DNA of 64,000 nt from Pelodera strongyloides. Lineage: Eukaryota > Nematoda > Chromadorea > Rhabditida > Rhabditidae. This document shows positions 43,592 through 56,558 of this stretch, piece after piece. Where the stretch lies: contig JAANDG010000103.1 in the NCBI GenBank assembly GCA_036852015.1, positions 186,001-250,000 on the forward strand, written 5' to 3'. The position numbers were made by a program, and so were the translations under genes. The notes below the pieces were generated by a model that saw nothing but the letters and a program-made list of their open reading frames with translations, was not told where the DNA came from and searched no databases. Within the stretch, counting starts at the first letter, position 1, and every line of letters begins with the position of its first letter.

Positions 43592-45111
43592 ATATTCCAA
43601 TGAAAAGAAGCTCCCAATTGCTTTAAAAAAATTCTCTGGGGAATCATAGTGTGTTCATTCTCGTAGACCATACAAAAAACTGTAGTGAGCAACGGCACAC
43701 TTCAGATAAGTTTTTTTAGCCGTTCTTACTTTAATTGTAAGTAGGGCAGAAACATCTCTTTAACTGTCATTTTAACTGATTATGTAGCCGCCGTACTACT
43801 TTTAAATATATTTTTGCGAAGTCTTGATACTGCCGTGCGATATTCCAAGTTCTTACATTTCTCCATTTCTTTCACACACAATTTGTCCGCCGTACATCAT
43901 TTCTCACATTATTTGTTAGTGAGAACAGCCACCATTTTGTATTATTATTTTGCTCGTAAAGCTTTTTAGTACATTACTTTCATTGCTCACCTTTTTTTTA
44001 GTATCTCAGGGCCTTTTTTTTGTAAATCAACTGATATTGCATTTGTTTTACATCTTTTTCTTCGTGTTTTAAAACATTATTATGTCGTATCGACGCATCC
44101 GTTCATTGCTGGTATTTTATGTGCAGGATAAATCGCGCAAACAGTGCTTCTCCAGACGTTTCTATTACCAACTAGTTCTTACAAGTTACAGTTGCCGAGG
44201 ATTGAATACAATAACTAAAATTTAGTGTAATTATCATTCAAAGAATCAGTAGTTTGGTTTTTCATATTCGTCGTCTCATGTGCGAGGAAAATCAATAATG
44301 GGTGTCTGTCTGCTATCTCTGCGTCTCTAATGTCTAAACTACGTGAATATTAGTAGTTACTATTAAATCTACATTTCGTCATTTGGCTTCTGTCGTTCGG
44401 CTCAGTCAATTTTTTTTGCAAAAAAATTCGTTCTGCATTTTCGTTTCGTTGCTTTCATTGCATTTTTTTACGTATTGAAGTCGTTTCCTCTAATTCAGCC
44501 CATTAATTTAATGTAAGCGAACTAAACTAATCCCTCTTGAGTGCTTTGTGCGCATGTAAAGTGTAATACACGTAAATCCGGTGCTTCTCTTAGCTGTTCA
44601 GTGTTTAAAATGTTCTATCACCCGCTCTTGGGGCCGTTCGCGGTATCCTCGCGTATTTTCGACCATAGACCCTCGTGAAAACCTAGACTTTTGAAATAAC
44701 ATCGATTTTGTTTAGTTATCTTTTCTTGTCTCTCGTTTTCATTGTCTGTGTTTAATAACGTTTTAAATATAGTATACATTGGCAACGAGGTACTTTAAAA
44801 AGAAGCCCCCCTATACTCAGGGGTGGTGATCTGACCGGAATTTTGTCGTATTTTTTGTTGTGCTCTTCTCTTCCCCTTCCTCCTTCTCTTTGTCATTTCT
44901 GAATTAAGTTAGGGCTGAAGCCAGTGATACTAAACGTGGTACCTTCTATTATCCCTTCGTACGTACCATAAATAATATATTAAATATCGGTTCGTCATCT
45001 CTTCACCACTTCAACCATTTCTCTCTCTTCTTCCTTTCATCCCGTTGTTGTACTTCTTTTGTACTCTAACCTTCCATCACGTGAGTTATAGTTATTTGTT
45101 AGTTCAATAAC
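43592..45111. other. T-rich intergenic region
   Basis: No exon recognised. It includes the collagen 3' UTR and upstream sequence of the next gene. No polyadenylation signal could be assigned with confidence. Confidence 0.5.
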
Positions 45112-48100
45112 ATGAATTCGATGAGTGGCAAACATGGTAAGCACGCGCTTTTCGCTTTAACATTCAGCTACGTGTGTTTTATTTCTTCATTCTTCGAACG
45201 GGACAACCTGTTTGCTGGTTGGGATTTGCATACTAATTAGCCAATTGACATCAGCGACTGGATTACTGATGATATAGGAGCTTGGTCCGGAAGCATATTT
45301 ATTGTCCTTTGGGCACTATCAATCAGTATATTTATATTCTATCACGCATCAGGTTACTAAAGCGAACGTAATAGTAATAGTGATATCTCTACCTATCTTA
45401 CGAATCTCGTCAGACCCATATTCCCCGGAATATTTAACTTATTCGGTATTTAACTTAATATAGAGATGTTCAAGAACGTGAAGGAGAGATTCTTCAGGTG
45501 AGAAACTGGAGTTTTCCAATTTTTTTCAATAATTATAAATTTAGTTTGCTAGCTGTTCCGAGCGCCAGTTCAACATCACTGATAGTGTTTATGGAAGGAA
45601 ATTATAAAGTTTGACAGTGAACTAGATCCAAACCAGCACATCCTTTATTTTTATTCAGTAAATAGAGTTGGTGTCGCGCATTGAGCAATAATGTATAGAA
45701 TCCTAGTACCCTTGGTTTGTCAAACCCAACCCAAGCTTTCCTCAATGTGTCAATGTCGCTCCCGAGTTAACCTCGAGACTAAATTGCTAAGCTAGTGTAT
45801 TGCTGACTAATGGGCCGAAGTTCTTTTGTGTTGTGTTGATTTGCTAAAAAAAGCCAAACAAATTGTATGATTGCTTCATAGAGTATATATCAATGCTTTG
45901 GGATAATGGCCTAGAGATATTCAGTTAAGTTAGTGTTTATCTGTATCATTTCACTTGACGCGCGTATTTTCTTTGTCAAAATTACCAATTACCGTTATTC
46001 GTAGTGAACGGCATGTCATGACATGTAGCAGTTAACGTGTATTTTCTTTGTCAAAATTACCAATTACCGTTATTCGTAGTGAACGGCATGTCATGACATG
46101 TAGCAGTTAACGTGTAAAATTTATCGATACCGGTTTGATCGTTGATTTTGAGACCTTGAAATTTAATTTACAATTTACACCGAAAAGGGAATCCGTAATT
46201 TCGCTTTCAGCCTGCAATTGTCGATTTCCAATCAGCTATCACACCGTTTTTTACCCGACGACCTATTATCGAGTATCGTAAAATTAGTTCGCGGCAACAT
46301 CGCCTCTATTGCATGTCTCCGGTAGTTGACGTCACTAGTATGCAGACCTGCTAGCTAAAGACTTAGTCTGAGCTAACTATCAGTCTTTCGTGTGCTGTAT
46401 TCTACTGTAACAATAACAACTATGAACTCACTCACTGATATTAATCATCCAAAGCTACGCAAGGTAATTGCCACTGCTATGAGAGGATTACTATGTATTC
46501 CTTGTATAAGGTATAGTTAATTCGTAATTCGTATTTATCTTTAGATTTCTGGTAGGGATTCAGAATCACATTTGCAAATGCTTATTCCTCCCTCTTTCTC
46601 CGAGACTGAATAGTTTTACTTGATCTAATAATCATTACCGTTATTACCATTCAACCGGTTCTGAAGTAAAAGGCCATGCTAGGCTTTCTTGATCCCCAGT
46701 AGAATTGAAGAACACTACCCCATACCCCTTTGTTTTTAGTAAAGATATAGTCAATTTCGGATTCTCATTCTTCTCTTTCTGTTTCCTTTTCGTTCTAATT
46801 TTATTCTTGTTTCTTGTTCAGAGAACGAGACTAACGAGAGGACATAAATCCCTCGCGTAACGTGTTCAGTTTAACGTAGTATCTGAGTAACACAATTATA
46901 ATGTATCTATCGCTGATAGGTTCCTCCTCACTCAACTGCATGAACTTACAGTTATTTCCATAGCCTCTGAGATTGCGTGATTGTCGTTCTTTGCTTGCGC
47001 GGATTGCGCGCCAGCGCGCCGGGCGCCGGTTTGTACCGTGTACCCTGCGCCCCGCACCATTTCCGCACCGTGTACCCTGCGCCCCGCACCATTTCCGCAC
47101 CTTTTCCCTACCCAGCCATAATTTAGTTCAATTTAGGCGTGAGTTGCGGGCGTTGCGGCACATAGCACATTGCCCTTCGCCCTTCTAGATTCTCTGGTCA
47201 CTCATTTTCTGTTTCACTCACCTCTTCATTTCGTTTTCTTTGTCTTGTATTCAAATTCGTTCATTTTAGGCGTGAATCGCGTGCACGTCGCAATTCTGAT
47301 GTGGAGGCAGCAACTACGTGGATGAGAATGGGTCAATTTGTGAGCGGACGAAGAAAAACACATTCCGAATCCGAGACAACCGGCAATCAAACTGAATCCA
47401 TAGTTGGTTTATTTATTAATTTTTGTTGTGTGTAGTTTGTAGTTTGCTCTGCGCGGAAGTGTAGTATGTAGTATGCATGCAGTCGCTGCGTTCCACCATG
47501 TTGTAACTGTTTTTTTGTTGTCTATGTCTTTCTTAAGACTTAAGGCATATTTTCCTAAGTTTGAGATATTGTCTTTTTCTTAATTTCTTAGCTCTTAACT
47601 CTTGCGTAAGGTAAGTAAGGTTAAAGTTCGTAAGGCTGGCTCCTGCGTTTTTATGAGTACCTTTTGCACACTTTGCTCTCTTGAAGGACTTTGCATGAAA
47701 CACTGTGAGTTCGCGTTTTGCGCTGTTGAACGAATGGGACGAAAGTTTGCTCTTCTTATAACTTCTGTTTACTAAATATTATCCAACTATTTTATATTAA
47801 TAATTAGTTTGAAAAAATAGTAAAAATAATCATCCTTACTTTTACCATGTTTATCATAGCCTCCATTTAGACACGACGATCACCGTGCACTTCCACACAA
47901 TACTTGGCCAAGTATGCGGAGCTTCTACGCGAAAAGGGATGCATTCCGGATATGTTCCTAGTCTTTGAACGACCAAGGTATTTTCATGGACATTAACTTT
48001 TTGTTATAATATTAGCTTGAAGTAGCCGGAAAGAAAGTGGTATTCATAAAAGGCGGTGCCGATGCAATTATAGCATCGCGTCGATTTCTTAAAGCGAAAT

Positions 48101-49277
48101 ACCAGCCGGTTTTTGAAACGCACCTCAAATATCCGCATTCTTATGCAATTATGCTAAAAGGGGTCTATTTTTTATTCAAATTTACGCTCATTTGCATATG
48201 AAGCATAAGAAAGCAGCGAGTACACGATGCGTTTCAAAAACCGGCCTGTATTTCTCTTTAAGGTCATACCATTTATTTCGCAATAATACTCATTGTAGTT
48301 GTTTGAAATTTATGCGTACTTATATTGAACTCTTTATTCTGAAAAGAACAAAAGCGAAATAATACAGCGTGAACAAATACATAAAAACGTAAAGCGAAAT
48401 GTTGTACATAGTAAGGAAATAAGATAATATAGAAAAAGAATATAGAATATTACTATACTATATTAACAACATGACAGGAAAAAAGGATAGGTTCGTAGAT
48501 CAATGGCTACACGTGGGCATGTGCAGGAGTCGGTAGCTTAGCATTCTTTCTTCTTAATTATTGTTATAATTGGAAATTCCTGTGTCTTGTGGTCTATACG
48601 TCATGAGCCGCTCTTTAGTGAAAAATACGTGGATGCGGATGGCGATGTAGCTGACGAATTCTACGCGGAAAGTACTGACTCTGGACGGAGACGGTTGATG
48701 CGAATTAAGCACAACCTGAGGCCTCATGTAAGTTTTTTGTTATAATTTGCTGAATATATATCTAAAGAAGTATACGTGTTATATGTCCCCCCACATTTTT
48801 CTTATTATGTACCTAGAGACTAGAGCTCGGCGCGCCGATTATGAGATGAAATGCATTGCAGAAATTATACAGAGTACAGGTCAATTTTCATTTGCTTCTG
48901 ATGGCGACTGCTTGTGCAGTACTGCAGTAGCTTGGTACCAAAGGCCTGCTAAAGCGAAATACCGGCCGGTTTTTGAAACGCATCGAGTACACCAACATTC
49001 GTATGCGTCGCCTGCAAATGAGCATAGTTTAGCATAAAAAATAGACCCCACTTCGCATAAATACATAAAAATGTAGTTGTCCACGATGTTTTTCAAATAC
49101 CGGCCGGTATTTCGCTTTTAGTTAACGGACTCTTGTCGCCACGCGGAAGTGTTAGATGACAATTTGGAATCGTGAGAAACGTATAGAATCCATTTTTTTT
49201 AGAAAACAGAGCGACTGTCAATCCCACGGTTAAGCCACGATATTCCAGTCGTTATGTGCGAGATTCGGCAACCGTGA
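45112..49277 (+). CDS. Unrecognised small basic protein, likely conserved
   Basis: Function not recognised. Six exons join in frame: 45112-45136, 45464-45497, 47270-47402, 47871-47977, 48619-48727 and 49203-49277 (483 nt, 160 aa). There is no signal peptide and no membrane segment. The N-terminal third is Arg/Ser-rich (RRESRARRNSD, SGRRKTHSE). The middle has a helical-looking QYLAKYAELLREKG. The C-terminal half looks constrained: MFLVFERPR, VDADGDVADEFY, GRRRLMRIKHNLRP, then IPRLSHDIPVVM before the stop. Four of the five introns have standard donors; the intron after 47402 begins gttggt, a form used by other genes here. Introns 4 and 5 carry MITEs. An alternative first exon at 46422-46463 has the wrong phase. 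It is convergent with the exosome gene, 523 bases away. The first exon is the least certain. Confidence 0.72.
45961..46114. repeat. 75-bp direct tandem duplication
   Basis: 'cgcgtattttctttgtcaaa' (45961) and 'cgtgtattttctttgtcaaa' (46036) start two near-identical 75-bp units. In intron 2 of the 160-aa gene. It looks recent. Confidence 0.9.
47030..47102. repeat. ~36-bp GC-rich duplication
   Basis: 'accgtgtaccctgcgccccg' plus 'caccatttccgc' occurs twice in tandem. Nearby 'tttaggcgtgagttgcgggc' (47133) imitates the start of the true exon at 47270, so it may be a duplicated exon edge. Confidence 0.75.
48088..48263. mobile_element. MITE copy 9 of the TTAAAGCGAAATACCGG family
   Basis: 'cttaaagcgaaataccagcc' to 'ggcctgtatttctctttaag'. 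In intron 4 of the 160-aa gene. Confidence 0.85.
48951..49121. mobile_element. MITE copy 10 of the TTAAAGCGAAATACCGG family
   Basis: 'ctaaagcgaaataccggccg' to 'ccggccggtatttcgctttt'. In the last intron of the 160-aa gene, about 80 bases before its final exon. Confidence 0.85.
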
Positions 49278-49725
49278 AATGTTCTCTTTTCCCGATTATT
49301 CGACAAAAATTGTGAATCGATCTCCAAAGTCTGTGAAGTTTCTGTTTATATCTATAAAATCAAAACACTCTTTAATTGTAAACTCTAGATCAGCTTCTTA
49401 TCAGTACTACTTATATGCTAATTCACTTTCAAATTTGGTCCTAACTTATCGCCCTTGAAGTTCATGCACCGTTTCGTGTTTTACTTTTTTACGTTTTCTG
49501 GGCATTCGAAAATAGTTGAGAATTATTGCACAGAGCTTATATGGACGTACTTAACTCATATGATTTTCCCCACATAATGTTAAATAATAGTTTAAAAATT
49601 CGCGTGATACATACTAGTCAAGTTAGGTGGCATAGAAATAACATTAGATGTCGATTTTACAATTTTTTGCATGTGTCTCGTCGTCTCTTTTTTTTAATAC
49701 ATGTGAAGTCATATGCGTTTTACTT

Positions 49726-49731
49726 TTTATT
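49726..49731 (-). terminator. AATAAA of the exosome-subunit gene
   Basis: TTTATT on the plus strand is AATAAA on the minus strand, about 70 bases beyond the TAA at 49801-49803. A plausible polyadenylation signal. Confidence 0.5.
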
Positions 49732-49800
49732 TCAATACAGTAACCAGTAACAAAAACAACAAAACAAATGAAACAACAATGTGATTACGTATAGGCAGGT

Positions 49801-52209
49801 TTAGCTTCTATTTTTGATGCTCCGCGAGACTGATTCCTTTACAATTGGGTACAGGCGGTGTGCAACCTAGAAAAATGTAAATATGTGTCTGAAGTCTCGT
49901 TTTTGGTTTCGTCGCTAAGTGATTGGGAAAGTATCGCAGACCGAGAGTTATGTATTATTTAGGAATTTGCATTCGTTTATATGCATCGGTCAAGCCACGT
50001 CTTTGCTAATGCTTTGTCTGCATCTCATAATTGCCATTCATTGGATTAGGTTAATGAGTATTCAGCTCCGTGAACTGTAATCGGACAAATATAAAGCTAC
50101 GGTACCAGAATATGAACATAAAATTCACCTTTATTGATTCATCCACTAATCGATCCAGATCCCTAACAGTCGTACATCCAGCAATGTCACAAAAAACAAT
50201 CTGAAAAGGATTTATATTTGACTTATTGTTCGCGGTTTAAATTCTTCTGTATGTTACACATGCTGAGAATCGTATTATATGCAAATTTGCCATTCTGTGT
50301 ATTGCCCTCCCTGCCAAAAATTTGCATATAATACAAATACATGGAAATGTAATTGCCTAAAAACGTTTCAAATCACGTGTCGTATCGCTTTAAATCTGTT
50401 CCAGAAATGTTACAGTACCCTTACCTGATTGATATTTGGCATGATTCCAATTGTGATCTGTACTGCTCCCTCAGGAAGCTCATCTCCTCCAGGCGGATCA
50501 ACTTGCACAGTGCCATTGGGCAGGAAAACTACCCTTGTGCACACGCATACGTCAAATACCTGAGAATGCCACGTAAATTCGTGTGAATCCAAGTTTACAG
50601 TACGACAATCGGTAGAACTTTCTGCTATGAAGGGCCTTACGTCAAGAACGGTCAACAAGTGTTACTACAAAGCTACCGATTCCCGATTATTCCCATTGCA
50701 GACAGTAACTTGCCACTTACAATTAATGAAAACCCACCTCAATTCCAGCATGAATCAATGCGAGGCTGGCAGCCATAACAGCGGCAGGCAAAGCCGGGCC
50801 ATCCGAAGAAAGGACATTAACCTAAAGATCTAATTTGCATCAAAGACATTAAAGCAGGATAACACGAGGTTTGCAAATGTGCACAGGACAATTGCACTCT
50901 CCGTGTATTATACGCAAATTACGTTCCAATATGTGCCCTTCCGATACTGAGTCACACAAATGAGAGTATGAATGACATATCGGAATACAGTTGTCGTTTC
51001 GAAGTTTCGAGTACCAAGTTCAATGGTTACTGTACATGTGAGACTTTTGCAGCCGATTCGACCATTAGATTCGAGTAGACCTACTTCTACTTTAATCGCC
51101 GATCTTGGTAGTTTGTGAAGTTGAATCATTGCATTCAGTGCATCTTTCAGCTCACTACCCACGCACACTGCTCCACCTTGTTTAACCTAAAGTGATACAC
51201 AATTAGTTACAGTATGCATAGATGCCGTAATATATGAAAATGAACAAAGATAATACAACACCAAGTATCGAACTACAGAAGGCATGTAAATATAGGCAAG
51301 AAAACGAAAACTCACGATCAACTTGGCCTTTTCTGAAGCAGAACGCTGTGAGCAGCTGCGGGGACCAAATCTACAAAGTAAAGATATATCTAATTCGACG
51401 AGAATCATAATAACGACTCCGGATACGGTAATCTATTGTTAACCAATATATTACATGCAAATTAGACGAAAACAAAATGCCACAAGTTGTGAACTTACAC
51501 TTGAGCAAGCACTTTTGTCTCTCCAAACTCCACATATGCGTTTCCCTTCTTGTTCTCGAACACACCAACTTTGACAGCTGAAAATGGTATAATCAAATCA
51601 CAACATGGTCTCTACTGAATAACACTCGCACTTGTATTTATCTTATCGTTCGGTATCCTAACAGTCACCACCCTCGTTTGACCCAACTCAGAGCTAACAT
51701 TTTATAAAGATTCTACAATTCCAGAGGCCGTATCCACCAACACACAGGGAGCCCTCCTTAGGCTAACGAGCGCTCTGAATCTGTTCTGCTCTCGCACTCT
51801 CTACTCTACGCACTCTTTAGCTCCCTGGGGAGACCAATGAGGGCTCCCTGGGGAGACCAATGAGGGCTCCCTGGGGAGACCAATGAGGGCTCCCTGCGTG
51901 TTGGTGAATACGGATTCAGGGCAAAGTGGAGGTTCTCCCGCTCTATTCTACAGTGTTAACCCCTCACACACTTATGTTCTCGTCATTATCGACCAGAGAC
52001 AGTGTGCGTGGCGAGCTACTGTGAAGCATAGACAAAGTGGGATGAAACCTAACATCTAATCGGATTTCAAAGAAAATACAAAACCAACCAAGCGGTCTCG
52101 TTTTCGACGTTGTCCCCTTCTCCTCCTTCTCTTGTCGGTGAATCAATTCGGACAATTGCAGATTCAGAACCGATTTCACGGTAGACGAGTGTGAAGGCAA
52201 CGTTGCCAT
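49801..52209 (-). CDS. RNase-PH-fold exosome core subunit (MTR3/RRP41 class)
   Basis: Ring subunit of the RNA exosome, the 3'-5' RNA-processing complex of nucleus and cytoplasm. Eukaryotic ring subunits are mostly structural. Eight exons: 52209-52089, 51577-51499, 51370-51316, 51186-51085, 50821-50738, 50559-50425, 50200-50129 and 49866-49801 (714 nt, 237 aa). RNase PH signatures in order: GNAYVEFGETKVLAQVFGPR, LHKLPRSAIKVEVNVL, GPALPAAVMAASLALIHAGI, then IMPNINQ, and a C-terminal helix AHRLYPIVKESVSRSI. The segment between AKLI and VKQGG is shorter than in relatives, so one short exon may be missed near 51187-51315. 'tatttag' sits directly before the ATG, pointing to trans-splicing at the start codon. 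EXOSC6/MTR3 versus EXOSC4/RRP41 cannot be settled by eye. Confidence 0.85.
50273..50335. repeat. Short TTTGCATATAATAC foldback
   Basis: 'gtattatatgcaaatttgcc' mirrors 'aaatttgcatataatac' about 30 bases on. In an exosome-gene intron. Confidence 0.6.
51722..51912. mobile_element. Palindromic element, GAGGCCGTATTCACCA family, with internal triplication
   Basis: Left 'gaggccgtatccaccaacac', right 'gtgttggtgaatacgg'. A 31-base unit 'ctccctggggagaccaatga' plus 'gggctc' is repeated three times near the right end. In intron 1 of the exosome gene; sister of 1225-1371. Confidence 0.8.
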
Positions 52210-52890
52210 CTAAATAAGTAGTTTGCATGGTTTTCACCTGATCGCTTCAAGAAAAAAAATATCGCCTGGGCCTGGAAATCAAACAATAAATCAAGATGTT
52301 TCGTGTCCACGGTAAAACCCAAATGTACCGTAACATACTAATGTTATAACGTTTCTTATCAGATTAGTATGGCAAGGCACAAAAAAACCACAAAAGAACG
52401 AAAAATGTGTAAAGTATGAACCGGAATAAACCCGAGAGAGGTAATCGAATAACATCACATGTGAATTTGTTCACTTTTATTATACAACAAATCCCATGTC
52501 AGTGCATATAGGAATGCGGATCACACAGAAAAATACAAAGGGAAAGGGAACCAGGCAGGAAACCTAAGAAAAATTATTATCTAAAATAATAAACCGCCTG
52601 ATATCCAGTAAATCTACACGTAAGTCATAACACAATCACGCTCTAAGAAACAATTAAATCACAACTCCTCTAGAAACATAAACAAGAGTAAAATTGCAAA
52701 CAATAACAACTATTCACAAACGTGTCTATCTTATCTGGACCTGGACTGTACTTAGTACAGGAATGTTACCGGGATTACAGTACAAGCTAAAAACCGATAG
52801 GACGTATAAATAATAAAGTGTGGAGGTCGAAAAGCAAAAACAATATCTATAAGCCTACGTACCTGTAAGCCTGTAATCATGAATTCATTC
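52210..52890. other. Spacer between PLP-binding and exosome genes
   Basis: 680 bases between two genes on the same (minus) strand, AT-rich and with no exon. It is short enough to be considered for co-transcription but longer than the usual 100-400 bases of nematode operons. Confidence 0.5.
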
Positions 52891-55536
<2,646 letters not shown>

Positions 55537-56558
55537 CTTCAAGTGAGTTGTACGTAAACCACGACCGCCTAAAATATTTTCAAGTTCAAACACATTAGTT
55601 CTTTACTCTGATAGCAGTTAGTTGTTTTTCACAATGACTTCATGACAAATGAGTACCAAATCTAAAAACAGTGCACATTACGATACAGGATAAGGCGATT
55701 ACTGATTATCATGTCCACTAGAAACAATTTTTTTCACTAAGCTCATTTCAAACGTAAACTACGCAGAAGTATCTCAAGTAGCATACAGAAAATAAACCAA
55801 CCGTTATACACAGATCTTTGTACGACAAACTTCAGCATGCACCGCCAAGGGCTTCCGCTTCGAACGATGGGTGGGAGAACGCGGCCTGCGCCTTGCGATC
55901 CGAAATCCGAATAGAAAAAGGCCACTGAAATGAACACGATGACCAGACAAAACACCAAACACTGGAATATTAAAAAAAAAAACACGAAAATCGTACAGTT
56001 GAAAAAAAAAAAGAAAAAAAAAGAAAAGAAAGATACTCGTACCGGGAAATCCGATAAATTACCCCTAAAGGGACAATACAAGAGAAGAGAAATAAAAAGG
56101 GAATAATTTATAAAATGAATAATTTACACAATATACACGTATAAATAGAAATGACTAAACTTTCTTATCGTTCAGTCAGCCTTCCTAGGGAATGACCCAA
56201 AAGCTGCGCAAAAGTTAATTGCAACCGCAACTAAGGACGGCTGTACTGCCAATTAAACTAAAGCTTTATAAACTTAAACTACAGCTACTCCTCCAGCCAG
56301 TATTATGCTCCGACAACTACGGGTTAGTTACACAATTAACACAATACAGACGTAAACCATATCAGATTAAGTTTACATAAATTAAATACACGCACTAGTA
56401 GACGCCCATTTCGTATCCACCAACTATACAAAACCGTAATTTACAGTAACTGCTTTGGCACTAGATATATTATGATATACAAGCCAAGCTATCATACTCA
56501 TAAATAATTAGATTTTCCAGTAGCTATAAATAAAGTAACGAATATCAAAAAAGTATCA
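55537..56558. other. Spacer between actin-related and PLP-binding genes
   Basis: About 1 kb. On the minus strand, after 'aatattccag' (acceptor near 55960), a 55-codon open stretch encodes a hydrophobic segment (CLVFCLVIVFISVAFFY) and then PPIVRSGSPW, ending at a gttggt donor near 55804. It may be an exon of an unrecognised small membrane protein or a chance frame; no start or partner exon was found. Confidence 0.3.

Noticed and set aside
46422..46463. Alternative first exon (ATG ... gtaatt) for the 160-aa gene
   Set aside because: It ends in phase 0, whereas the exon at 47270 needs a preceding phase-2 end; the 45112/45464 pair fits instead.
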